A stretch of DNA of 59,769 bases from a bacterium (GTDB taxonomy: Bacteria; Actinomycetota; Acidimicrobiia; Spongiisociales; UBA5794): positions 1-59,769 of the forward strand of contig JAAELU010000187.1 in NCBI GenBank assembly GCA_024226255.1, written 5' to 3'. Positions 1 to 7,914 of the stretch are shown here, one piece after another. Every line of letters starts with the position of its first letter. The stretch's first letter is position 1. The position numbers and the translations under genes are program-made. The notes beneath the pieces were generated by a model. The model was not told where the DNA came from. It saw nothing but the letters and a program-made list of their open reading frames with translations, and did not search any database.

Positions 1-95
1 GGGACGAAAGGATCGGGTTCCTGGAGGACGCCGAGGACTCCAATGCTCTGGCAGTCCAGGTACAACGCGTCCTCAAGGCGGTCGACGCCCGGTAG
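1..95 (+). CDS. C-terminal end of an unidentified protein (partial)
   Basis: The frame starting at base 3 is open from the window edge to a TAG at 93-95 and encodes about 30 residues ending KAVDAR. The acidic and hydrophobic composition looks like an ordinary C-terminal helix. It ends 50 bases before the convergent sulfotransferase gene. The visible part is too short to name; glycosyltransferases often end in similar helices, but that is only a guess. Confidence 0.45.
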   Translation, partial: DERIGFLEDAEDSNALAVQVQRVLKAVDAR

Positions 96-144
96 GTCGG
101 CGAAGCAGCCGAGAACGGGCCTGAGCCGGACCAGGTCTACCGGG

Positions 145-1089
145 CTACTCGTATCCGAAAGCGCCCCGATACGGCGCGGTGATGCGGTCCACCATGCGAC
201 GAGTCTTTTTGGGCATTTCGCTGCGCCACGCATCGTCAAGCACCAGGTCCACAGGACCGGTAACGAACCTCGACGGATTGCCCGACACGGTGTGGTTCTC
301 CTGCAATACAACTCGGTTGCCTTCGATCGCGGCGTTGGCGACCTCCGGCACGTCGGCCATGGCGAGGATGTCTCGCACGCTGCTCGCGGGTTGGGCGACT
401 AGATCCTCGTAGCGCAGCAGGAGGTAGCGGTCGGAGTTGCTACCGAACAGTGAGCGAGTCAATCCATTGAACGCAACCCAGTCGACTGCGGCGCGGCCCG
501 GGCTGGTTGGCCGCATCGGACGTGCGATCGTCGTGTCCAGTTGGGCCTTGGTGCGTCCTGCCGAGTAGACCGCGGCTCGAGGATCACGCACGAGATGAAC
601 GACACGAAGGTCGATGGATGGATTCTTGGAGAGGATATAGAGGTACGTCGACAGCTTGGAGGAGTCGACGATGAAGTTCGCATCTGTTTCTCGGGAAATC
701 GTTTGATACAGAGGTCCAACGACATCTGCAAGTGGTGTCAGCATCCGATCGTAGATGCCGTGGAGTGCTCGGATGCGAGCGAGCGGTGCATAGCGGAGCC
801 GAAGCCGGCCGCTAGCGGCTGCCACCTCGGCAACGTCCACGCCGGCCGGAAAGGCACGAGCGAGGATCCGCGTCCACAGCTCACAATCCGGGAGTGGAGA
901 CGAACACCCACACAGCCGTCGCTCGATGAGGCCGCGCTGCCAAAGCCAGCGAACCTCGCCGGCCGAGAACCCGCCGTCGAAGCTGCCGAGAATGCCGTCG
1001 AGAATGGTGCTGCCGCTGCGCGCCGAGCCCGCAATTGCGATTACTTTCACAGCCGATGGGGCCGGTTGCTCGTGATCAGTTGTCCCCAA
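145..1089 (-). CDS. Sulfotransferase family protein
   Basis: The protein is predicted to transfer a sulfuryl group from PAPS to a hydroxyl or amine acceptor. A 5'-phosphosulfate loop, GSARSGSTILDGIL, lies near residue 21, and a 3'-phosphate region, VHLVRDPRAAVYSAGR, lies near residue 165. At about 314 residues it has the usual length for bacterial sulfotransferases. The start drawn is TTG at 1089; an in-frame GTG at 1050 would begin the protein directly at the conserved first strand (MKVIAIAGS) and is a real alternative. The acceptor is unknown. The 13.0 kb gene is a second sulfotransferase of a different subfamily. Confidence 0.85.
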   Translation of the reverse strand: MGTTDHEQPAPSAVKVIAIAGSARSGSTILDGILGSFDGGFSAGEVRWLWQRGLIERRLCGCSSPLPDCELWTRILARAFPAGVDVAEVAAASGRLRLRYAPLARIRALHGIYDRMLTPLADVVGPLYQTISRETDANFIVDSSKLSTYLYILSKNPSIDLRVVHLVRDPRAAVYSAGRTKAQLDTTIARPMRPTSPGRAAVDWVAFNGLTRSLFGSNSDRYLLLRYEDLVAQPASSVRDILAMADVPEVANAAIEGNRVVLQENHTVSGNPSRFVTGPVDLVLDDAWRSEMPKKTRRMVDRITAPYRGAFGYE

Positions 1090-1256
1090 TTGTCATCCAA
1101 ATCCGCGAGCTCGTTGTGCCCGCAACGGCAGAAGTTGCCGTTGCGAGAGAAGCCAAGGGTACTGACTATTCATGGCGACAACCCAGAACCGGTCTGCCGT
1201 TACCTCGCCGGAATCGTGGTGTCGGCCCCGCAGGGGGCCGACACAGACACTGCGGG

Positions 1257-2030
1257 TCAGAGTGGCGAGATTGTGTGCGTGTGCGCCGGCAGGTTGGCGA
1301 CCGAGATTGTGGTTGTCTCCGAACCGCCTCTTTCACCAAGACGACGATTCGAGAGCCCTGGGCCAGTTCCCATGTGGATCGGCGAACGGCCGCGCATATC
1401 GGGGAGCGCAAACGTCGTGCGCCCGTCACCGCCGTACGTCGTGCCGAGTACGGAGAACAAGGCCGGGTTCTGGCTGATCTGGAGCAATTGGCCGTTGCAC
1501 AATGCCCAGCCACGAGGGGCGAAGTTACCGGCGAACCACGAGATCTCGCCGAGATATGGATCGGTTCCGAGGAGCTCGCTTTCTGCCTCTGGACTGTCAT
1601 TCCGAGGGGGGAAGGTGCCCTGAACAGCAATGATGCAGTTGATCCCCAGATACGGGTCCATGTTGTTGACGGCCTGGCCCGAGCCGGTCGCATCGGTCGC
1701 GGCTGGAACCACTCCGGGGGGACCTTGCGGGCCTTCAGGCCCCTCGCGGCCTCGGCGACCCCTAGCGCCCTGTGGTCCGATTGGCCCGTCCGCATTCCAG
1801 GTCATTTCGACCTGCACGTCGTTGCAGGGTCGGGCCGGTTCGGTACCAAGCGCCACGCGCCGAATCTTGCCTAGGGGTGTTAGACAACCTGTGTACTGGT
1901 CGGCCGCCACCTCTTCGACGGTCGATCCATCGGAGGCAGCACCGAGAGCGGCACCTGCCAGAACTGACGCAAAGAGAGCACCGACAGCAATTAGCACGAT
2001 GAGCGACGACGACTTCCATGAGCGACGCAT
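1257..2030 (-). CDS. Anchored collagen-like protein with a circularly permuted phage tail-collar domain
   Basis: The ATG at 2030 is preceded by a strong GAGGAGGT ribosome site, so the longer upstream reading is rejected. An N-terminal hydrophobic helix (about residues 7-32) anchors or secretes the protein. A Cys-containing segment follows, then about eight Gly-X-X triplets (GPIGPQGARGRRGREGPEGP and onward). The rest is a microcystin-dependent-protein/tail-collar domain with FAGNFAPRGWALCNGQLL, LGTTYGGDGRTTFALPD and a terminal LPAHTH. The motif that normally ends this family (NNMDPYLGINCIIAVQG) lies before the collar core here, so the domain looks permuted. It is probably a surface adhesin or structural protein; the function is unknown. 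Confidence 0.75.
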   Translation of the reverse strand: MRRSWKSSSLIVLIAVGALFASVLAGAALGAASDGSTVEEVAADQYTGCLTPLGKIRRVALGTEPARPCNDVQVEMTWNADGPIGPQGARGRRGREGPEGPQGPPGVVPAATDATGSGQAVNNMDPYLGINCIIAVQGTFPPRNDSPEAESELLGTDPYLGEISWFAGNFAPRGWALCNGQLLQISQNPALFSVLGTTYGGDGRTTFALPDMRGRSPIHMGTGPGLSNRRLGERGGSETTTISVANLPAHTHTISPL

Positions 2031-2228
2031 TGCGCTCACCTCCTCTATGGCGTGACGGCACCCCTCACAGAGTTGACTGGAGACCATCGCACCGCCCTTG
2101 TCATCGAACATACCAGTCTGCGCAGGCTGAGTCTGGATGCTCTCGGCTCGATTCCTTCACGAGTCGAGTAGCTCCGATTTCGCGACCACGCGATCGCGCT
2201 TTCATGCGCTACAGTCATCTTCCGATGT

Positions 2229-2330
2229 ATGAGGTGTCGTTACCCCGAGCGTTGCCGTCCTGGCGGACGGCTTTTTTTCTGCCCGGATTCGATTCCTCAA
2301 CGGGATGAGTTGCTGGACTCGTCTCGATGA
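2229..2330 (+). other. Candidate pyrB leader peptide ORF
   Basis: A 33-codon ORF (ATG 2229, TGA 2328-2330) runs through the terminator hairpin and reads its T-run as GRLFFCPD. It stops 24 bases before pyrB. An overlapping ATG at 2225 opens another short frame through the same hairpin. Neither has a visible ribosome site. In enterobacterial pyrBI, a leader ORF crosses the attenuator in a similar way; the parallel here is inference. Confidence 0.3.
2254..2278 (+). terminator. Intrinsic terminator in the pyrB leader (candidate attenuator)
   Basis: A perfect 7-bp stem (GCCGTCC/GGACGGC) with loop TGGC is followed directly by seven T. It points toward pyrB, and no plus-strand gene is visible between 96 and pyrB whose transcript it would end. 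Its position 77 bases before the pyrB start suggests premature termination control. Confidence 0.75.
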
Positions 2331-2354
2331 AATGAACAACAAGGAGTACATCGG

Positions 2355-3332
2355 ATGACAACGCGGCGGCTGACGGAACACCTCCCCTTCGGAGAAAAGC
2401 GGGACCCTCGATTTTTCGGACAGGACATCTTGTCGGTGTCCCAGTTCAATCGTGAGGACCTCGAGACCATCTTCGAGGTAGCCCACGAGATGTACGGCAT
2501 GGTGGAACGGATCGGAACCTTCGATCTGCTCAAGGGCAAGGTACTGACCAACCTCTTCTACGAGCCATCGACTCGAACGTCGTCATCGTTTGTGGCTGCA
2601 ATTGAACGACTCGGCGGCAGTGTCGTGCAGATCAATAACGTCAAATACTCCTCGGTTTCCAAGGGTGAGACTCTCGAGGACACCATCAAGACGATGGAGT
2701 CCTACACCGACGCCATCGTGCTGCGTCATCCGGAAAAGGGCTCCGCAGCCCTGGCCGCGGCAGCGGCAAGCAAGCCGGTCATCAACGCTGGTGACGGGCC
2801 GGGCGAGCATCCGACGCAAGCACTACTGGACACCTACACCATCAGTGAAGAGATGGGAACCATCGACGGCCTGACCGTCACGATGCTGGGTGACCTCAAG
2901 TACGGCAGGACTGTGCACTCATTAGCCAAGTTGCTCACGCTCTTCGATGTGAAGATCAACTACGTCTCTCCCGAGGCTCTGAAGATGCCAGAGCTCCTGA
3001 TCAAGGAAGTCGATGCCGCCGGTATCGACCAGTACGAAACCACGGACCTAGACGAAGTGCTTGCCGCCACCGACGTGCTCTACGTCACCCGGATTCAGAA
3101 GGAGCGTTTCGAAGATCCGAGCGAGTACGACGAGGTCAAGGATTCGTACATCATCACCAACGAGACGTTGCGGGCCGCCAAGGAGGACATGATCGTGATG
3201 CACCCGCTCCCCCGAGTTGGCGAAATCGCAACCGAGGTCGACAGCGATCCGCGAGCTGCTTACTTCCGCCAGATGGAATATGGCATGTACGTGAGGATGG
3301 CGTTGCTGTCCCTCGTTTTGGGTCGCGCGTAA
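2355..3332 (+). CDS. pyrB: Aspartate carbamoyltransferase catalytic subunit
   Basis: Condenses carbamoyl phosphate with aspartate in de novo pyrimidine synthesis (cytosol). The carbamoyl-phosphate motif STRT is at residues 72-75, HPTQ at 152-155, [14 protein letters not shown] near 179 and HPLPR at 283-287. These last motifs match the E. coli PyrB/eukaryotic CAD type rather than the Bacillus/Mycobacterium type that carries HPGPxNRG. AAGGAG at 2341 fixes the ATG start. No pyrR, pyrC, pyrI or carA lies nearby, so the gene stands alone behind its leader terminator. Confidence 0.96.
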   Translation: MTTRRLTEHLPFGEKRDPRFFGQDILSVSQFNREDLETIFEVAHEMYGMVERIGTFDLLKGKVLTNLFYEPSTRTSSSFVAAIERLGGSVVQINNVKYSSVSKGETLEDTIKTMESYTDAIVLRHPEKGSAALAAAAASKPVINAGDGPGEHPTQALLDTYTISEEMGTIDGLTVTMLGDLKYGRTVHSLAKLLTLFDVKINYVSPEALKMPELLIKEVDAAGIDQYETTDLDEVLAATDVLYVTRIQKERFEDPSEYDEVKDSYIITNETLRAAKEDMIVMHPLPRVGEIATEVDSDPRAAYFRQMEYGMYVRMALLSLVLGRA

Positions 3333-3450
3333 CGTTCAAGCTGCAAGGGCCGGGAAGTGACGCCAGTGGCCACCCCCGCGCCGATCGAATGGCAGCGGGC
3401 TAATACATGTCCGGTACGTGACGGCAGGGACGGCTAGGTGGTCCGTCTTG

Positions 3451-3813
3451 CTACTTCTTGGTCGGCTTGGGGTCCAGGGTGCCGATCCAGTTGAAGCTCC
3501 TGTCGAACCACTCCCCCAGCTCTGCCGCGTTGGCGAGTAGCTCCTCGGGCACCGATAGGTATCCGCGCATGACGCTTCCGTACTGCAGAACGGGCCCGCT
3601 GTCATAGAGCTCGAGGAACTCCTCTTGGAGTTCATCTGAGAGTCGCAACGCCATTGAGCCATCGGCATCGAGAAAACTGAACATGTGTCCGTTGCGCGAC
3701 GTGTACGGGTTCTTGGCACCCTTCAGCTCAGCATCGCTCGGACTGCCGTCAACGACAGCGGCGTACAGCTCGAGCGCGGCAGGCGGCCCCTGGTAGTCGG
3801 ATCCTCTCGGCAT
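3451..3813 (-). CDS. Small TfoX/YjbR-like protein, function unknown
   Basis: The protein has 120 residues and no signal peptide or membrane segment. The layout (MFSFLDADGSMALRLSDE, then VMRGYLSVPEELL and a C-terminal helix with a Trp) resembles small TfoX-N-terminal or MmcQ/YjbR-like proteins, in which a basic, aromatic-rich alpha/beta fold is typical. A clear GAGGAGGT ribosome site precedes the ATG at 3813. It is the last gene of a minus-strand run and lies 22 bases after the dienelactone-hydrolase-like gene, so the two are probably cotranscribed. The family call is tentative. Confidence 0.65.
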   Translation of the reverse strand: MPRGSDYQGPPAALELYAAVVDGSPSDAELKGAKNPYTSRNGHMFSFLDADGSMALRLSDELQEEFLELYDSGPVLQYGSVMRGYLSVPEELLANAAELGEWFDRSFNWIGTLDPKPTKK

Positions 3814-3835
3814 ATCTACCTCCTCGCCTTCCAGC

Positions 3836-4435
3836 CTATTCGCCCGAGAGTCCGTCCACCGGCCTGGGGGTCAAACCAGCGAGAAACGCGCGAGTACGGG
3901 CGAGAATCTGCTCGGCGTATACGGGTTGATAGTCCGCGGATGTCACATCGGCAATCAAGTGCCCCGGTCCCGGATAGAGGAACAACTCCCCGGGAGCATC
4001 GGCTGCGAGTTGGCGAGCCGCCTCGAGATCTTCCACGACCAGCTCATCATCTTCCCCAAGGTGGATCTGCAGACCTACCCCGGACGGCCATCCGTGTGCG
4101 AAGACATCGATCGGGATCGCTGAATGGCACAGCACGGCTGCCAACACATTGGCGTTGGTCTGGGCGAGCTTCTGTGCCGGCAGCACACCAAGGGAAAACC
4201 CGACCACCGCGAAGTGACCTGGGATATCGGCGGCGTAAGCGACGCCACGTTCGATCAGCGTATCGAAACCAATTGCCTCCGCGTGGCGGACACCATCGGC
4301 AACCGAGTGGAACCGGGCGCCTCCGTAGAGATCCGGTGTCGTGACGTGATGGCCTGAGGCGCTCAGCTCATCGGCAAACGCAACCACACCATCGGTGAGT
4401 CCGAGAGCATGGTGGAACAGCAGGACATCAATCAT
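3836..4435 (-). CDS. Dienelactone hydrolase family protein
   Basis: An alpha/beta-hydrolase of about 199 residues. The nucleophile elbow GFSLG carries Ser where classical dienelactone hydrolase has Cys. The Asp of the triad is probably in the HLGEDDELV segment and the His in PGPGHL. A GTG 15 bases upstream is possible, but the ATG at 4435 has GGAAAG at the right distance. The protein is cytosolic; the substrate could be a lactone or a small ester. It lies between the TfoX-like protein and a small membrane protein gene. Confidence 0.8.
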   Translation of the reverse strand: MIDVLLFHHALGLTDGVVAFADELSASGHHVTTPDLYGGARFHSVADGVRHAEAIGFDTLIERGVAYAADIPGHFAVVGFSLGVLPAQKLAQTNANVLAAVLCHSAIPIDVFAHGWPSGVGLQIHLGEDDELVVEDLEAARQLAADAPGELFLYPGPGHLIADVTSADYQPVYAEQILARTRAFLAGLTPRPVDGLSGE

Positions 4436-4473
4436 GAATGTGCTTTCCACCGCTTCGGCTCCGAGCCGCTGCG

Positions 4474-4632
4474 TTAGTCATCATCCAGGCTCGCCTTGAA
4501 GGCGATTGATGACCCGGCGATGATCGAGATGACCAGCGCAATCGTGCCGCCGAGCACTATCCAGCCGAGGACCGAGACGGTCCCAACCGCAATCGTGAAT
4601 GGCGCCATTGGTGTCTGTTTTAGCCAATTCAT
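4474..4632 (-). CDS. 52-residue membrane protein
   Basis: The ORF reads MNWLKQTPMAPFTIAV and then a long hydrophobic stretch (about residues 11-45) that can form one long or two short transmembrane helices, ending KASLDDD. A TACGGT box sits seven bases before the ATG with no Shine-Dalgarno, the same leaderless layout as several larger genes here. This supports a real, separately transcribed gene. No family was recognised. Confidence 0.6.
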   Translation of the reverse strand: MNWLKQTPMAPFTIAVGTVSVLGWIVLGGTIALVISIIAGSSIAFKASLDDD

Positions 4633-4707
4633 CGCAGGGACCGTACCAGCCGACGCGAACGAATGCGGCGGGGAGCCTACTCACGCGCCCGTCCTATCCG
4701 AGCCGAG

Positions 4708-5082
4708 CTACATCTGTGCGGTCAACTGAATCTCGACACTTGCGCCGAGCGGCAAGGCCGCCACTCCAATAGTCGTTCGTGCCGGGTAGGGCTCGGTGAA
4801 GTGCTCGGCGTAGGCGACATTCATCTCCGAGAAGTCGCTCATGTCGGTCAAGAAGACCCCCACCGAAACCACCGCCGACCCGTCGAGCCCGGCTGCCGCG
4901 AGAACGGCGAAGAGGTTGGCGAAACACTGCCTGGTCTGGTCACCGACGCCGCTGTCGACCAGCGAGCCTGTGGCCGGATCGATCGGCGTCTGGCCGGAGC
5001 AATAGAGGACTCCCTGGCTGGCTATGGCCGGGCTGTAGGGGCCGACCGACGCCGCTCCCGGCGGCGAGATGGCTTCGCGCAC
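4708..5082 (-). CDS. RidA family protein (enamine/imine deaminase)
   Basis: YjgF/UK114 family, 124 residues, the normal length. RidA hydrolyses reactive enamine/imine intermediates released by PLP enzymes. Family signatures visible are GPYSPAI, YCSGQTPIDPATG and the C-terminal YPARTTIGVAALPLGASVEI, with the conserved Arg and Glu. The start is GTG at 5082 with AAAGGAG seven bases upstream. It lies 61 bases downstream of the DUF1905 gene in the same minus-strand series. Confidence 0.93.
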   Translation of the reverse strand: MREAISPPGAASVGPYSPAIASQGVLYCSGQTPIDPATGSLVDSGVGDQTRQCFANLFAVLAAAGLDGSAVVSVGVFLTDMSDFSEMNVAYAEHFTEPYPARTTIGVAALPLGASVEIQLTAQM

Positions 5083-5143
5083 GACTCTTCTCCTTTGTGG
5101 TTATGTCGCCCGAAGCTAGCCGGTCGGCAGGTTGCCATCAGGG

Positions 5144-5443
5144 TCAGTCGATCTCGAGGTGGAGGGCAACCTTCACTGTGTCGCCCGGCCCGATCTTCTC
5201 CTTAGTGCGTACTGCCTTCTTGACCGGAAGGAGGTAGGCGCCCAGTTCCTTGCTCGGGAAGAGGGAGGTCGGCCACTCGGTCGTTCCAATCTTGGCCATT
5301 ACCCGCACCGATCCGAAGCCAGGACGCCGCGGAACCAGCTCGAGGATCTCGTCGGATTCAGCGGAGGGAACAGCTACGAAGACCCAAGGATCTTGGGCCG
5401 CGGCGAGGAACAGCTCACCGCTGAAGCGATAGCTCTCACTCAC
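5144..5443 (-). CDS. DUF1905 domain protein
   Basis: A compact beta-rich protein of 99 residues. The DUF1905 pattern is visible as RVMAKIGTTEWPTSLFPSK, then GAYLLPVKKAVRTKEKI and GDTVKVALHLEID. The molecular function of the family is unknown; it is sometimes fused to YdeI-like domains. The GTG start lies seven bases after the stop of the upstream ATPase gene, so the two are almost certainly on one transcript. Confidence 0.88.
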   Translation of the reverse strand: MSESYRFSGELFLAAAQDPWVFVAVPSAESDEILELVPRRPGFGSVRVMAKIGTTEWPTSLFPSKELGAYLLPVKKAVRTKEKIGPGDTVKVALHLEID

Positions 5444-5450
5444 CTGAATC

Positions 5451-6071
5451 TCAGTCCCACAGAGTGGGGTGGAGCGTCACGGACTGGGCAACAGGCTGCT
5501 CCCCGGGCTCAGGAGGTCCGACGAGGCGTTCGAGTAGTGCCGCCCAATCAAATGCCTCGTTCACTTCCGACGCCTGCACGGTGACGATTCGGTCAGCACG
5601 CACGTAGTTCGGAAGCATGTCGTCGAGAATCGCTTCGATTTCGTCCCGGAATTCGTCATTGACGCTGCGAACTCCGTCAACCTTGAGCGGGACATCGGGA
5701 AGGAGTCGCACGTACAGGTCGTATGTATTCGCCCAATTCTGGATGAGCGGGGTCACGTTGAAGGGGTCCACTCCCCCGGTCGACCGCAGGAAGTACGCGA
5801 AGTTGTCGACGACGGCGCGATCGGTGACGAGTACGTCGGCACGGTTCCGCAACTCCAGTTCCTGCTGAATCTGGGCCATGATCACCCAGAGCTGAGCTTC
5901 CGGGGTGGAGCCTTCGTTGAGCCCGAGCGGGTTGAACCTAATAACCTCTCGTCCAACCTCCACGCTGCGGCCGCTACGCCCAACGGCGCCGGCGAAAGAG
6001 TGGACCGCATTGGTCTTGCGGACTGAGTGCGACCCGATGAAGGCGATTTTGAGAGATGTCGGCGAACTCAT
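5451..6071 (-). CDS. AAA_28-like P-loop ATPase/kinase with an altered Walker A
   Basis: The true start is probably the ATG at 6071 (MSSPTSLKIAFIGSHS); the longer frame upstream only shadows the PfkB gene. The protein has about 206 residues. The Walker A region reads GSHSVRKT, with Arg where the last Gly of GxxxxGK[ST] is expected. DVLVTDRAVVDNFAYF resembles the Walker B/lid region of nucleoside-kinase-like AAA_28 proteins. It is placed between PfkB and DUF1905 in one minus-strand cluster. A kinase or NTPase role is inferred; the substrate is unknown. Confidence 0.7.
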   Translation of the reverse strand: MSSPTSLKIAFIGSHSVRKTNAVHSFAGAVGRSGRSVEVGREVIRFNPLGLNEGSTPEAQLWVIMAQIQQELELRNRADVLVTDRAVVDNFAYFLRSTGGVDPFNVTPLIQNWANTYDLYVRLLPDVPLKVDGVRSVNDEFRDEIEAILDDMLPNYVRADRIVTVQASEVNEAFDWAALLERLVGPPEPGEQPVAQSVTLHPTLWD

Positions 6072-6132
6072 CGCTGCTTTCGTTTCTGCGTCGGGTCGCA
6101 CGCTACTGGCCCAGCTGCCCGGTTCGATCTCA

Positions 6133-7065
6133 TCAGCGGTCCAGAAGAGAATCGACTTGGGCGCTCGTGGGCGTCGCCCGGGCCCCAGGCTGGGCCACCG
6201 ACAGTGCCGCCACCGCATTGCCCCGAGCCAGAGCGCCGGCCAGATCGTTTCCGGCCAAGCGCGCTGCAATGAAGCCGGCGTTAAACGCATCTCCGGCGCC
6301 GACAGTGTCCACCACATCGACGGGGTAGCTCGGCGCAGAGGCCACTCCGTCCGTCGAGCACGCCATGGAGCCGTCGGCTCCAAGTCGCGCTATGACGATT
6401 CGATCGTTGCCGGCAATCGACAGGGCAGCTTCTACCGGGTCGGTCTGTTCGGTCAGCGGGACGATTTCATCGGCGGCAGCTCCAAAGACAATGTCGGACC
6501 GTTCGACCGCGGCGTCAACGACCTGACGGAATTCGTCCTCCCAGCCCCAATTCTCCAAGCGCAGATTGAGATCGAAAGAGACGGTGGTTCCGGCTGCATT
6601 GGCCTGCTCCATCGCTTCCAAGATCGCCTGGCGCGCCGGATCTACCCGCAGACACAGCCCCGAGACATGGAGCCAGTCGGCATCTGTCGAGCCAGCGAGG
6701 GCTTGCTCGGCCGATAGAAGCGCATGGGCGCCCCCCGAGGGTGGCCAGACGTAGATAAGCCGGTCGCCGTCGGCAGGGACCACCACGATCACCATCACCG
6801 TCGGGCTGCCCTGGACCGTCGCCAGGCAACTCGTGTCGACCCCAGCGCTTGCCAAGCTGGCAACCGCGAATCGTCCGTAGTCATCATCCCCGACTGTGCC
6901 CACGAACCGGCACCGCTCACCCAGGCGCGCCAAGGCCGCCGCGGTGTTGGCGGCCGATCCGCCGCCGAACAGACGAGGCTCCGGATTGGCATGCGTCGGC
7001 TTGGAGTCATGCGGGAGACGGATCTCCATGTCGACGTTCACGTCGCCGATCACGACGACGCTCAA
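6133..7065 (-). CDS. PfkB family sugar kinase
   Basis: A ribokinase-like ATP-dependent kinase of 310 residues. The N-terminal GDVNVDMEIRL and GGGSAANTAAALARLG form the sugar site. The C-terminal PfkB signature, DTVGAGDAFNAGF, carries the catalytic Asp. The start is TTG at 7065 and shares four bases (TTGA) with the stop of the TrpF-like gene, so translation is coupled and the two proteins are probably needed together. The substrate cannot be read from sequence; ribokinase, fructokinase and KDG kinase are all possible. Confidence 0.9.
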   Translation of the reverse strand: MSVVVIGDVNVDMEIRLPHDSKPTHANPEPRLFGGGSAANTAAALARLGERCRFVGTVGDDDYGRFAVASLASAGVDTSCLATVQGSPTVMVIVVVPADGDRLIYVWPPSGGAHALLSAEQALAGSTDADWLHVSGLCLRVDPARQAILEAMEQANAAGTTVSFDLNLRLENWGWEDEFRQVVDAAVERSDIVFGAAADEIVPLTEQTDPVEAALSIAGNDRIVIARLGADGSMACSTDGVASAPSYPVDVVDTVGAGDAFNAGFIAARLAGNDLAGALARGNAVAALSVAQPGARATPTSAQVDSLLDR

Positions 7066-7745
7066 GCCGAGACCTCGTTCCGGGCCGCACCCGCGAAGGC
7101 TGCCACCTTCTCGAGGTCCTTACGGAATCCGCCGTCCGCCGTGGAACGGTTGGTATGGGTCAAGGAATCGACCGCCCAGGGCTTGACTGCGGCGATCGCG
7201 TCGGCAACGTTTTCTGGCGATAGGCCGCCAGCCAGAACGACCGGGATGTCCACAGCGTTGACGATGGCGGCGCTGATCTCCCAGTCGTGGGTGGTTCCTG
7301 CCGCTCCGATGCCGTCGATGGCGGGATCCACGGAGTCGAGGATCAGGTACTCGGCGACTGCAGCGTATGTCACTGCTGCTTCGATTGCCTCTGGACCGGT
7401 CACTGCCACTGCCTGCATGATTGGGAGGCCGGGAAGTTGGCGACGCAACTTGGCGACGGCTTCTGCGTCCATGGCCCCGGGAGGCCCGCACAGATGAAGA
7501 ATGTCGGGCCTGACGGTTGCCACCATTTGCTCGATGAGCATCAGTTCGACTTCAACACTCAACGCGACACTCACGGCCTTGCCCTTGACCGCGTCACAGA
7601 TTGCGCTTGCCGTGGCCAGGTCGATCTCGCCGGGTAGGCCACGGTCGGATGGGGTCACACCCACATGGTGAACACCTCGAGCGGCAACGGCCAGGGCCTC
7701 ATCGGGCGACTGCATGGTGTAGATCTGCACGCGGGGTTGGTTCAC
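7062..7745 (-). CDS. TrpF-like TIM-barrel protein lacking the catalytic Cys
   Basis: It aligns over its whole length with phosphoribosylanthranilate isomerase. AEYLILDSVDPAIDG corresponds to the strand with the catalytic Asp, and LAGGLSPENVADAIAAVKPW is a typical TrpF phosphate-binding segment. However, the family KICG motif is replaced by QIYT, removing the catalytic Cys, and the usual DVSSGVE is replaced by DSLTHTN. TrpF activity is therefore unlikely. The start is GTG at 7745 with TACGAT six bases upstream (leaderless pattern). Its coupling to a sugar kinase suggests a sugar-phosphate isomerase role (inference). Confidence 0.75.
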   Translation of the reverse strand: MNQPRVQIYTMQSPDEALAVAARGVHHVGVTPSDRGLPGEIDLATASAICDAVKGKAVSVALSVEVELMLIEQMVATVRPDILHLCGPPGAMDAEAVAKLRRQLPGLPIMQAVAVTGPEAIEAAVTYAAVAEYLILDSVDPAIDGIGAAGTTHDWEISAAIVNAVDIPVVLAGGLSPENVADAIAAVKPWAVDSLTHTNRSTADGGFRKDLEKVAAFAGAARNEVSA

Positions 7746-7914
7746 GAGCGCATCGTACCGCCGGGAGGATGCTGTCTAGTCCTAGGCCGAAAGGGTGCCG
7801 GCTCGACAAGCGCACCGGGGCACACGACTGCATGTTGGGGGTATTTCGTCTCTGGCCGAGGCGCAGCGTCAGGAACACACTGCGAGTTGACGACCGACTA
7901 CTGCAAAGGAACGC

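Noticed and set aside
541-1623. Long plus-strand frame over the sulfotransferase
   Set aside because: It runs antisense to a well-supported sulfotransferase and has no recognised domain or coding signal.
2250-2300. tRNA-like T-loop sequence GGATTCGATTCC downstream of the terminator
   Set aside because: No matching acceptor or anticodon stem surrounds it, and no CCA end; it is part of the pyrB leader.
6074-6383. Longer N-terminus for the ATPase upstream of 6071
   Set aside because: The added residues only shadow the PfkB gene in another frame and are not conserved; the ATPase starts at 6071.
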